From the NCBI RefSeq assembly GCF_031458095.1, contig NZ_JAVDXU010000003.1:62001-126000 (forward strand): a stretch of DNA of 64,000 nucleotides, in the 5' to 3' direction. The notes below the pieces were generated by a model. It worked only from the letters and a program-made list of their open reading frames with translations, searched no databases and had not been told where the DNA came from. The position numbers were made by a program, and so were the translations under genes. The first letter of the stretch is position 1, and each line of letters begins with the position of its first letter. Below are positions 36,401 through 44,700 of this stretch, piece by piece. The DNA is from Pelomonas saccharophila_A. Its GTDB lineage: Bacteria; Pseudomonadota; Gammaproteobacteria; Burkholderiales; Burkholderiaceae_C.

Positions 36401-37170
36401 AGATCTTCATCGCCGAAGACGAGACCCCGGCGCGCGAGCGCCTGGCCGCGACGCTGGCCCGCATCGCGCCCGAGGCCCGCGTGCTCGGGCACAGCGACAC
36501 CGTGCAAGGCACTCTCGCCTGGCTGCAAGCGAACCCTGCGCCCGACCTGCTGCTGCTGGACATCCAGTTGGCCGACGGCCTGTCGCTGGAGCTGTTCCGC
36601 GACCGCCGCCTGGCCCTGCCCACCGTCTTCACGACAGCCTACGACCAGTTCGCCCTGCAGGCCTTCCAGGCCCTGGCGGTGGACTATCTGCTCAAGCCCG
36701 TGTCCGACACGGCCCTGGCCCAGGCCCTGGCCAAGGCCGAGCAGTGGCGGCGCCATTTCGATGGCCAGGCCCAGGCGCGCTTCGGGCAGCAACTGGACGG
36801 CCTGTTGCAGCGCCTGAGCCCGCCCGCCGGCCGCCAGCGCATCGTCGGCCGCAGGGGCGGCCAACAGTTCCATGCGCTGGAGCTGGCCGACATCGCCTAT
36901 TTCGTCTCGGTGGACAAGCTCAGCTTTGCCGTCACCCAGGCCGGCGAGCGCTACCTCGTCGAGCCGACGCTGGGCGAACTGGAGGAGGAGCTGGGTTTGC
37001 AGCGCTTCTTCCGCGCCAACCGCCAGCTGCTGGTCGCCGCCGGGGCCGTGCAGCGCTTCACGCCCGCCGGCAAGGGGCGGCTGAAGCTGGACCTCAGCCC
37101 GGCCCTGGAGGGCGAGCTGCTGATCAGCCAGGAGCGCGCTGCGGCCTTTCGCACGTGGCTGGAGGGGTAA
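36397..37170 (+). CDS. LytTR-family response regulator
   Basis: A 257-residue regulator. The receiver domain has AEDETPAR, the phosphoacceptor in LLLLDIQLADG and the lysine in DYLLKPVSD. The C-terminal LytTR DNA-binding domain runs from about residue 145 (IVGRRGGQQFHALELADIAYF) and includes FFRANRQLLVA. Start set by ATGA overlap with the kinase gene. It probably activates a small number of nearby or surface-related genes. Confidence 0.9.
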   Translation: MKIFIAEDETPARERLAATLARIAPEARVLGHSDTVQGTLAWLQANPAPDLLLLDIQLADGLSLELFRDRRLALPTVFTTAYDQFALQAFQALAVDYLLKPVSDTALAQALAKAEQWRRHFDGQAQARFGQQLDGLLQRLSPPAGRQRIVGRRGGQQFHALELADIAYFVSVDKLSFAVTQAGERYLVEPTLGELEEELGLQRFFRANRQLLVAAGAVQRFTPAGKGRLKLDLSPALEGELLISQERAAAFRTWLEG

Positions 37171-37194
37171 ACCCGCATCGGGCTAGGATTCGGT

Positions 37195-38310
37195 ATGGAT
37201 CAAGTCTTGTTCGATTTCACCAAGCAGGATGCCGCCGGCACTTGCTCGACGGCCCACGCCTGGGCCAAGGTGCCGGCGCCGCTGACCGCGCCCGAGCGCA
37301 ACGCGCTGGCCGAGCGGGCCAAGGCCCTGCTGAAAAAGCACAACGCCGTCCTCGTCGCCCACTACTACGTCGACGGTTTCCTGCAGGACCTGGCGCTGGA
37401 GACCGGCGGCATCGTGTCCGACTCGCTGGAGATGGCGCGCTTCGGCCGCGACCACGCCGCCCAGACCCTGGTCGTCGCCGGTGTGCGCTTCATGGGCGAG
37501 ACGGCCAAGATCCTCAGCCCCGAGAAGCGCGTGCTGATGCCCGACCTGGACGCCACCTGCTCGCTCGACCTGGGCTGCCCCGAGGACGAGTTCGCCGCCT
37601 TCTGCGACGCCCACCCGGATCGCCAGGTCGTTGTCTACGCCAACACCAGCGCCGCCGTGAAGGCGCGTGCCGACTGGATGGTGACCAGCTCCTGCGCCCT
37701 GGACATCGTCTCCGACCTGCATGCCAAGGGCCAGAAGATCCTCTGGGCACCCGACCGGCATCTGGGCCGCTACATCCAGGAGGAAACCGGCGCCGACATG
37801 CTGATGTGGAACGGCGCCTGCATCGTCCATGACGAGTTCAAGGGGCTGGAGCTGGAGCTGCTGCGCGAGCAGCACCCGGGCGCCCTGGTGCTGGTGCATC
37901 CGGAGTCGCCCAAGAGCGTCGTCGAGCAGGCCGACGTCGTCGGCTCCACCTCGGCCCTCATCAAGGCCGTCGTCGAGGGCCAGGCACCGGCCTATATCGT
38001 CGCCACCGACAACGGCATCCTGCACCGCATGCGCCAGCTGGCGCCGGGCAAGGTGCTGATCGAGGCACCGACCGCCGGCAACAGCGCCACGTGCAAGAGC
38101 TGCGCCCATTGCCCCTGGATGGCCATGAACGGCCTGGCCAATCTGGTCGACTGCCTGGAGAGCGGCCAGCCCGAGATCCACGTCGACGAGGCCATCCGCG
38201 TCAAGGCCCAGGGCTGCATCAACCGCATGCTGGATTTCGTTGCCGCGAGAAAGACTGCCGCCGCCACCGGCATGACCCCGGGGCTAGTTCCAGGCATGGG
38301 CGCGGCCTGA
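37195..38310 (+). CDS. nadA: Quinolinate synthase
   Basis: A 371-residue 4Fe-4S enzyme condensing iminoaspartate with dihydroxyacetone phosphate to quinolinate. Conserved segments include AHYYVDGFLQDLA, the cysteine in PDLDATCSLDLGCP, HPES and the terminal TCKSCAHCPWMAMN region, whose cysteines include cluster ligands. It works with NadB (23298-24908). It begins 24 bases after the LytTR gene, so read-through is possible. Confidence 0.96.
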   Translation: MDQVLFDFTKQDAAGTCSTAHAWAKVPAPLTAPERNALAERAKALLKKHNAVLVAHYYVDGFLQDLALETGGIVSDSLEMARFGRDHAAQTLVVAGVRFMGETAKILSPEKRVLMPDLDATCSLDLGCPEDEFAAFCDAHPDRQVVVYANTSAAVKARADWMVTSSCALDIVSDLHAKGQKILWAPDRHLGRYIQEETGADMLMWNGACIVHDEFKGLELELLREQHPGALVLVHPESPKSVVEQADVVGSTSALIKAVVEGQAPAYIVATDNGILHRMRQLAPGKVLIEAPTAGNSATCKSCAHCPWMAMNGLANLVDCLESGQPEIHVDEAIRVKAQGCINRMLDFVAARKTAAATGMTPGLVPGMGAA

Positions 38311-38354
38311 TGGCGCTATAAACCGGCATTCGAACGCCGCAGACGAGGCCCGCC

Positions 38355-38645
38355 ATGAATGCCGACTTCAGCTCCCTCTACAACCACCATGAGCGCGAGA
38401 TCTTCGCGGCGGTGATGGCCTCGGCGCCCGACTATCCGGACATTGCCGCCAGCAGCGACCTGCTGTGCGACGTCGCCTGCGTCGCGCTGAATCGCCTGCC
38501 CCCGCGCTACATCCGCCACGAGGTGGACTTCAGCTTCTACCTGACCGAGCACGAGCGCCTGGAGATCGACAACGCCATCGTCGAAGCGGTGTCCTATGCC
38601 TTCAACTTCGTGCAGGCGCGCACGGCGCTGCGGTCCAGGAAGTAG
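38355..38645 (+). CDS. ComFB-like (late competence development) small protein
   Basis: A 96-residue soluble protein with the ComFB pattern: YNHHEREIFAAVM near the start, CDVACVALNRLPPRYIRHEVDF in the middle and an acidic-to-basic helical end. ComFB-domain proteins occur in signalling contexts, and some are reported to bind cyclic di-nucleotides; the role here is not shown. The gene ends just before a strong hairpin and the tRNA-derived repeat. Confidence 0.75.
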   Translation: MNADFSSLYNHHEREIFAAVMASAPDYPDIAASSDLLCDVACVALNRLPPRYIRHEVDFSFYLTEHERLEIDNAIVEAVSYAFNFVQARTALRSRK

Positions 38646-38671
38646 CAGCAGACTGCCGAATGAAGAAAGAG

Positions 38672-38699
38672 CGGCCCGCTTCTCACGAGGCGGGCCGTT
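38672..38699 (+). terminator. Terminator hairpin, copy A
   Basis: CGGCCCGC and GCGGGCCG form a stem around TTCTCACGAG, followed by TTGTCG. It would end the comFB transcript. A copy with one base different lies at 39761-39788, next to the tRNA. Confidence 0.7.
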
Positions 38700-38710
38700 G
38701 TCGTCGTAAA

Positions 38711-38752
38711 TGTCCGGGGCGGCGGATTCGAGTTCGTGGTCTCTATTCCAAA
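38711..38752 (-). pseudogene. Decayed 3' half of a tRNA-Pro gene
   Basis: Minus-strand remnant of the tRNA at 39801-39877: CGGGGCGGCGG is identical to the acceptor/T-arm end, one G is lost next, then ATTCGA and a scrambled T-arm and anticodon region ending TTCCAAA are recognisable. The encoded tRNA cannot fold. It sits in the same position relative to terminator copy A as the intact tRNA does to copy B. Confidence 0.7.
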
Positions 38753-38941
38753 CCCGTGGCGGATTCCGGCAACCATCGATAACGCAGATTTTTCTCTAGC
38801 AGCACGGCCGCCTAACGCTGCCGCTTCTCGGGGAAGGCGTTGGACAGCGTTAGAGACCTGACGGCGTCACAAGGCGCAACGCGAGCTGCATACAGTGTCC
38901 AGACTACGCTTGCACGCCATCCAAGACACAAGGGAGTCAAC

Positions 38942-39736
38942 GTGCTAAGACTTTCACTGGCCTTCTTCTACAACATGGGCTCGGCGATGAAGCCCATCGC
39001 TCACATGCGGGGCGACTCAAAACTCGGAATGGCTTGGAAGCCGCTGTGGACCGCGAAGAAGGCACTAGAAGACCTTCTAAGCTCTCAGTGGTTTACCCCC
39101 GCCATTCGAGCGGCGACCATACCAGCCACCGAGCTGCACACCGCCATAAAGGCTCTCACCGATCGCACTGACTTCGAATCGGAAATCGGCGTTATGCAGG
39201 CTGCCGAAGTCATAAGTGCCCTCGAGTCGTTTGAAAAAGTGGTGAGCAGCGAACTGCACATTGCAGATGCCTATTTCGTGACTAGGAAAGCAGGCTACGA
39301 CACGTCCGTCTTGGTGATGAACGCAGAGGAAAATTTCCCTAGCCAACTAAGTTTGAAAGTCCCGTTGGCCATTGTTGACGTCAGAGAGGCGGGCAAGTGC
39401 CTCGCCTTCGAACTTCCGACAGCTGCTGGCTTTCACATCTTCCGCGCTGTTGAGTCGGTTGTGCGTTCCTACTGGGACGCCGTGCGCGGCTCGCACCCAC
39501 ACCCAAAGAACCAGGGGCTCGGCTCTTACCTCGGCCTGCTTACAAAGCACGGACTTGGCGATGCTAAGGTTCTCGCAGTACTGACCCAGCTCAAGGATCT
39601 CCACCGAAATCCAATTGCACATCCGCAGGTCACACTCACTGTGGAAGAGGCCGTGAGCATCTTTGGAATTGCCCAAAGTGCTGTTAGCGCCATGCTAAAG
39701 ACTATTCCCGAACGCAGCCCAGAGCCCATCGGTTAG
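38942..39736 (+). CDS. Unknown protein with HEPN-like R-x4-H motif, in a tRNA-flanked island
   Basis: A 264-residue soluble protein. AGGGAG five to six bases before GTG 38942 decides the start; an earlier in-frame ATG at 38840 lacks such a site. The N-terminal half is helical and unrecognised. The C-terminal part (about residues 150-255) is all-helical and contains GFHIFRAVESVVRSYW and then LKDLHRNPIAHP, in which R222-x4-H227 matches the catalytic motif of HEPN RNases and related DUF4145-like domains. Codon use is visibly more AT-rich than in neighbours (many AAA, AAG, CTA, TTG, ATA), suggesting recent acquisition. HEPN proteins often act in phage defence or toxin-antitoxin systems; no antitoxin is adjacent. 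Confidence 0.6.
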   Translation: MLRLSLAFFYNMGSAMKPIAHMRGDSKLGMAWKPLWTAKKALEDLLSSQWFTPAIRAATIPATELHTAIKALTDRTDFESEIGVMQAAEVISALESFEKVVSSELHIADAYFVTRKAGYDTSVLVMNAEENFPSQLSLKVPLAIVDVREAGKCLAFELPTAAGFHIFRAVESVVRSYWDAVRGSHPHPKNQGLGSYLGLLTKHGLGDAKVLAVLTQLKDLHRNPIAHPQVTLTVEEAVSIFGIAQSAVSAMLKTIPERSPEPIG

Positions 39737-39760
39737 ATGGCTTGTGCCGCTATAGAGAAA

Positions 39761-39788
39761 CGGCCCGCATCTCACGAGGCGGGCCGTT
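39761..39788. terminator. Bidirectional terminator, copy B
   Basis: CGGCCCGC/GCGGGCCG stem around ATCTCACGAG. On the plus strand TTTTCTTTT follows, ending the 38942 gene; on the minus strand the hairpin lies just after the tRNA and is followed by TTTCTC. Confidence 0.8.
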
Positions 39789-39845
39789 TTCTTTTATAGA
39801 TGGTCGGGGCGGCGGGATTCGAACTCGCGACCCTCTGCTCCCAAA
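39761..39845. repeat. Direct repeat, right copy (terminator plus tRNA-Pro 3' half)
   Basis: Partner of 38672-38752. The 28-base hairpin segments differ at a single base; the tRNA portions then diverge. The right copy belongs to the functional tRNA gene. Confidence 0.65.
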
Positions 39846-39877
39846 GCAGATGCGCTACCAGGCTGCGCTACGCCCCG
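39801..39877 (-). tRNA. tRNA-Pro (anticodon TGG)
   Basis: A 77-base tRNA with encoded CCA. Acceptor CGGGGCG/CGCCCCG, D-arm GCGC/GCGC, anticodon arm TCTGC-TTTGGGA-GCAGA and T-loop TTCGAAT all fold. The T-stem has one A-C mismatch (GCGAG/CCCGC). Its 5' end overlaps the stop codon of the upstream membrane protein gene. Confidence 0.95.
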
Positions 39878-40605
39878 ACTGAGCCAGACATTCTAGCCGA
39901 CTGAAACGAGGCGCCCGTCCGAGCCCTGGGCGCGCGCACCAGCCACAAGGCGGCGGCGACGTTCCAGACCAGCTGGGCCAGCAGGATGGTGAGGATGGCC
40001 GTCATGCTCATGTTGACGCCCGCTCCCAGCACGGCGGCGCCCATGGCGAGGTTGGCGACGGCGCCCACGATGCCGACGACGCGGGCCAGACCCGCCTCTC
40101 CCATCAGCACGCCAGCCCAGGCCAGCGCGCCCGCGGCCTGCAGCAGCCAGCCGATCTTGGCGGCGTCAGTCAGCGCAATGCCGGCGGCGTGGACGAGTTC
40201 GTAGCCGACTTGCAGGCGCATGGGCGAGCCGACGATGGCATCGGCCGCCAGATGGGGGATGACGAAGCCGTCGACGACGGTGGCGCCCACCAGCGCCACG
40301 CAGCCCATCAGATAGGCGGCCAGGCCCGCCAGCACGGCGGGGCGCTGCAGCGACAGGCGGCGCGTGAGTGCCGTGTAGCCGAAGGCGTAGGCGCAGAGGC
40401 TGGCGATGGCCACGCCATGCACGGCGGCCTTGAGCGCCGCCAGCTGCGCGATGCTTTGCAGGATGGCCAGCTGGCCCTGGCCGCCGCCGCTTTCGTCGAG
40501 GGCGACGAAGACGGTGGACACGACGGTGGCCAGCGCGATGGCGATGCCGGCAGCGCGGGTGCCGGGCTGAACGTCGAGCTGGGGGTCGAACGGTAGTTTG
40601 GGCAT
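39868..40605 (-). CDS. Membrane protein of unknown function, probable TetR target
   Basis: A 245-residue protein with six or seven hydrophobic segments and no recognised motif. ATG 40605 was chosen because it leaves a short soluble N-terminus (MPKLPFDPQL) before the first helix, with GGA upstream; earlier ATGs exist. The stop codon lies inside the tRNA-Pro gene, which it overlaps by ten bases. It diverges from a TetR regulator with a palindrome between them. Confidence 0.7.
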   Translation of the reverse strand: MPKLPFDPQLDVQPGTRAAGIAIALATVVSTVFVALDESGGGQGQLAILQSIAQLAALKAAVHGVAIASLCAYAFGYTALTRRLSLQRPAVLAGLAAYLMGCVALVGATVVDGFVIPHLAADAIVGSPMRLQVGYELVHAAGIALTDAAKIGWLLQAAGALAWAGVLMGEAGLARVVGIVGAVANLAMGAAVLGAGVNMSMTAILTILLAQLVWNVAAALWLVRAPRARTGASFQSARMSGSVGA

Positions 40606-40683
40606 GGGTTCCGGTAGGGAGTGGGTGACGAAACTGACCATACTCAGCGCTCCCAAGCATGTCCCGTACAGACGGCAGCCGGT

Positions 40684-40699
40684 TGTTCGCTAGCGAACA
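40684..40699. promoter_or_regulatory. TetR-type operator
   Basis: TGTTCGCTAGCGAACA is a perfect 16-base palindrome midway between the divergent membrane protein gene and the TetR gene. A second TTGTT...AACAA site follows at 40712-40727. TetR repressors typically bind such divergent palindromes. Confidence 0.7.
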
Positions 40700-40738
40700 G
40701 GCGCGTGCCGCTTGTTCGGCAAAACAACGTCACTCTCC

Positions 40739-41308
40739 ATGCTCGAAACCCTCGCCCCCCTGGACCGCCGCGCCCAGCGCTCGCGCGACGCCATCCTCGA
40801 AGCCCTGTTCGCGCTGATGCTGGAGCGCGGCTACGAGCGGCTGACCATCCAGAACCTCATCGACCGCGCCGGCGTGGGCCGCGCCACCTTCTATGCCCAC
40901 TTCCAGAGCAAGGAGGAACTGCTGGCCGCCAGCATCGGGCGGCTGCGCGGCTGGCTGGAGCAGGCGGGCCGCGCCCGCGACGAGCCGCTGGGCTTCACCC
41001 TGCCCTTCTTCCAGCACCTGGCCAGCCACCGCCGCATCTACGAGATGACGGTGGCGCGCGAGAGCGAAAGCAGCGTGGAACGCCATGTGCGCCAGATGCT
41101 GGCGGAGCTGGTGCGTCAAGACCTGCGCCAGCGCCACGCCAGCATCACCGGCGCCCGCCTGGACCTGGCCACTCACTATGTCGTGGGCGCGCTGTGGTCC
41201 AGCTTCATCTGGTGGATGGAGAGCGAGAAGCCCCTGTCGCCGGAGGACTTGAACACGCAGTTCCAGCGGCTGTGCTTTCCGGGGCTGGACGTCGCTGTTG
41301 CGGCCTGA
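40739..41308 (+). CDS. TetR/AcrR-family transcriptional regulator
   Basis: A 189-residue repressor. The N-terminal HTH contains RDAILEALFALMLERGYERLT and then IDRAGVGRATFYAHFQSKEEL; the C-terminal ligand domain is all-helical with HYVVGALWSSFIWWMES. ATG 40739 was preferred over 40712 from alignment with the usual distance to the HTH. Probably controls the divergent membrane protein and itself. Confidence 0.9.
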   Translation: MLETLAPLDRRAQRSRDAILEALFALMLERGYERLTIQNLIDRAGVGRATFYAHFQSKEELLAASIGRLRGWLEQAGRARDEPLGFTLPFFQHLASHRRIYEMTVARESESSVERHVRQMLAELVRQDLRQRHASITGARLDLATHYVVGALWSSFIWWMESEKPLSPEDLNTQFQRLCFPGLDVAVAA

Positions 41309-41328
41309 GCCAGCTACCCTTGCTCGTC

Positions 41329-41727
41329 ATGACTGAACTGATGCTCTCTCTTCCCAGCTCGGCGGCGCGCCAGTCCCTCGCCCAACGGTTGGGACTGCCC
41401 TATGCAGACACCATGCAGGACTGGGAATGGGAAGTCGCCAGCCCCGACAGGTTCGAAGACTTCCTCCGCGCGTACCGCACGGCGGACTTGTCCGACGATG
41501 AGCGGGTGTCGCTGATGGAGATGCTGATCCAGTGCGTCGAGGACATGCAGGCCAGCCCGACGGCGTGGGGCGCCATTGAGCCTTTGTTGCGGGCGCACCC
41601 CGATCTGCATGGAGCTTCCGTGCTGTACTGGGCAATGCCTCAAGAGCAGGAGGAGGACAACCTCATGCGCGTTTCGCGCCCCATGCGCAAGCTGCTTCGT
41701 GCCATCGCCCGCGAGACCGCCCGCTAG
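41329..41727 (+). CDS. Protein of unknown function
   Basis: A 132-residue acidic soluble protein beginning MTELMLSLPSSAARQSLAQRLGLPY. It is mostly helical with several tryptophans (DWEWEV). Its composition and the lack of an alternative frame support it as real. It follows the TetR gene by 20 bases and shares the tetranucleotide CTAG with the stop of the convergent helicase gene. No known domain. Confidence 0.6.
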   Translation: MTELMLSLPSSAARQSLAQRLGLPYADTMQDWEWEVASPDRFEDFLRAYRTADLSDDERVSLMEMLIQCVEDMQASPTAWGAIEPLLRAHPDLHGASVLYWAMPQEQEEDNLMRVSRPMRKLLRAIARETAR

Positions 41728-44700
41728 GCGACCGGCACCAGCCTCCCCGTCCCACTGATCAACGCCGCCCTCACCGGCTCACCCGGCTGCAAGGCCTGCA
41801 CGGCCGCGACATAGCTGCGCATCTGCTCGATATAGGCCGGCTCGCGCTCGGGCGTGGCGCCGAGCTTGTAGTCCAGCACCCACCAGCTGCCGTCGGTGAG
41901 TTGCACGAGGCGGTCGATGCGGCGGTCGTCGCCAGCGGCGTTGATGGCGACCTCGTTGCCGGCCCAGCGCAGGCGGGTGGCGTCGAAGAAGGGCCGGCAG
42001 TCCGGGCTTTGCAGGATGGCTTCGGCGGCCTTGCCCAGGCGCTGGCGATCGGCGGCGTCCAGCGCAAAGGCCTGGCCCGAGGCGGCCACCAGCACGTCCA
42101 GCGGCTGGGCCTGGCCGGCGGCGCTGGCCCATTCCAGCACGCGATGCAGGGCTTCGCCGAGGTTGGCCTGGGCGGCGTCGTTGGCGGCGCCTTGCGCTGC
42201 AGGGGCAGCGGGCGGCGCGCTCCAGGTGGGCAAGGGCAGCCAGCTTGGCGCGGGCAGGGCCAGGGGCGCATCACTGCCCTCCCCCAACTCCAGCTTGCGG
42301 GCCAGCGGCGCGAGGCGCGCCCACCAGCTTTGATCGGACGCACCGCGCCTGGGCGGCGTGCGGCTGACGATGAGGCGGCGGCGGGCGCGGGTCATGGCGA
42401 CGTAGAGGGCGTTGAGCTCCTCGCGCTCGCGCAGCAGGCGCTCGGCCTCCACCAGCCCGGCCAGGGCCGGCGGCGGGCGGCGTTCGGAGACGAGGAAGGC
42501 CAGGCGGGCGGGCGCGGGCGAAGCCACGGGCCAGTCGCAGGCCAGGGACAGGGTTTCGGCGCGCGGCGGCTGGGCATCGGCGTCGAGCAGCACGACGACC
42601 TGCGCCTCCAGGCCCTTGGCGCCATGCACGGTGAGCAGCTGCACGGCGTCCTCGGCCGGTGCGGGTGCCAGCTTGGGGCTGCGGCTCTTCAGCGCTCGGA
42701 CAAAGCCATACAGCTCGGCGAAGCGGCCCCCGTCCAGTTCCAGCGCGGCCTCGATGAGCGCGTTGACGGTCTGCAGGCGGTGCGGGGCCTCGGACGGCGG
42801 CGCGGCCGCCATCAGGCGGGGGATGAGGTCGCCTTCATGGACGATGCGGTCCAGCAGTTCGTGAGGCGTGCAGCGGGTGGCCGCGGTGCGCCAGGTGAAC
42901 AGCAGGACACGCGCCCTCGCGAGTGCGAGGCTGGGGTCAGCCAGGGCTTGCAGGGCATCCCACCAGTTGCGGCGTTTGTGCGCTTGCACGCCCAGCCACT
43001 GGGCGGTGCCGGCGGCCTCGGCGAGCTTCAGCAGGTCGGCCTCGCTGACGCCGAACAGCGGGCTGCGCAGCGCGCGCGCCAGCGACAGCGCATGGCCTGG
43101 CGAAGCGAGCGCGTCCAGCAGCGCGATGAGGTCTTGCGCGTCGGGCAGGTCGGCCAGGCGGTTGTCCTCGGGCGCGGCATGGGGGATGCCGGCGGCGAGC
43201 AGGGCCTGCGCCATCTGGCGCAGGGGCTCGCGCTTGCGGGCCAGCACGAAGATGTCGCGGGGCCGCAAGCCCTCGACGAGCAGGGACTGGATGGCCTGGC
43301 TGACGCGCTCGCATTCCGGTGCGCGGCGTGCTTCTTCAGCCTCCACGCGCGGCTCGGTGAGGCTGGGACGCCAGCGGTCGGGGTCGGTCGCTTCGGCCGC
43401 ATCGGCCTCGGCCAGGTCGCCATCGATGCAGAACAGGCCCGCATCCGCATCAGCACCCTGCTCCGTCGTGTGCGCTCTGAAGCCCGGCATCTGCCCCTCG
43501 AACACCGCGTTGACGGCCGCCAGCACCTCGGGCGCATTGCGCCGGGTGTGGTCGCAGGCCAGGCTCACGCCCGCCAGGCCTTGGCGCACAAACTCGCCCG
43601 CGGCGGCGAACACGCGAGGCTCGGCACGGCGGAAGCGATAGATGCTCTGCTTGGGGTCGCCCACGATGAAGACGCTGATCTCGCCCGGCCCGGCGCCCGC
43701 ATAGGCGCTCAGCCAGCCGTGCAGGGCCTGCCATTGCAGCGGGCTGGTGTCCTGGAACTCGTCGATGAGCAGGTGGCGCACGCGGGCGTCCAGGCGCTGC
43801 TGCACCCAGCCGGCCAGCTCGGGCCGCGACAGCAGGGCCAGGGCGCCACGCTCCAGGTCGTTCATGTCCACCAGGCCGCGCTGGCGCTTCAGGGCCTCGA
43901 ACTCCATCACCAGCACTTCGGCGAGACGCGACATGCGGGCATGTTCGAGGGCAGCTTCATGCTGGCTGATATCGGCAGCGATGGCTTCCAGGGCCTGCAC
44001 GCAATCGAGCTGCTCGGGTGAGTCGCCCAGGCCTTTCTTGGGCGTGCCGGTCTTGGTGAACAGCGCGGCCTGCAGCGCGACGAAGGCGGCTTCGTCGGGC
44101 AGCGCCAGCGCCTGCTCGATCCCGGTGGCGGCGTCGCGCGCCTTCACGCCCTTGGCGGCGCCGAGCTGGCGGGCCAGGGCGCAGAGGCGGGTGCGCAGCG
44201 CGGCGAGGCCGGCCAGCGGCTGGTCCACGTCGGGCATGCTGTCCATCAGCACACCGACACCGGAAGCCAGGCGCAGTTCGACGCGCTTGTTGAAGGCCGC
44301 CTCCAGCCAGATGCGCAGGCTGCTGCGGCCGCGCGTTTCGGTCAGTGCCTGGAAGCTGGACGCCAGCTCGGCGTCGGCCAGCACGCGGGCATGGAAGCGG
44401 CGCCACAGCGGCGGCATCAGCTCGGCTTCGTCCTCCACCAGTTGCAGCTCGGCGGACAGGCCTTCGGCGTTCAGCACGGCCAGCGGGGCGGCGCGCAGCA
44501 GTTGCGAGAACCAGCCATGGAAGGTGCGTATCTCCACCGGCCGGCCGCCGCGCAGCAGTTCGTCCTGCAGCGTGGCCAGGCGCGGCGCCGCGGCCCGGGC
44601 CTCGGGCTCGGACATGCCGCGGGCGACGAGTTCGGCCACGCGCCTGTCTTCGCTCGCCGCGGCGAATTCGGCCAGCCACTCCAGCAGCCGCTCGCGCATC

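Larger units (their letters stand above)
38672..38752. repeat. Direct repeat, left copy (terminator plus tRNA-Pro 3' half)
   Basis: About 80 bases matching 39761-39845: hairpin, an 18-19 base spacer and tRNA 3' half in the same order and orientation. The two copies bracket about 1 kb with a single lower-GC gene, as attachment-site remnants of an integrated element would. Confidence 0.65.

Noticed and set aside
38840..38941. Upstream ATG 38840 as start of the island gene
   Set aside because: No ribosome binding site, and the extra 34 residues lack protein-like features; GTG 38942 has AGGAG-like AGGGAG at good spacing.
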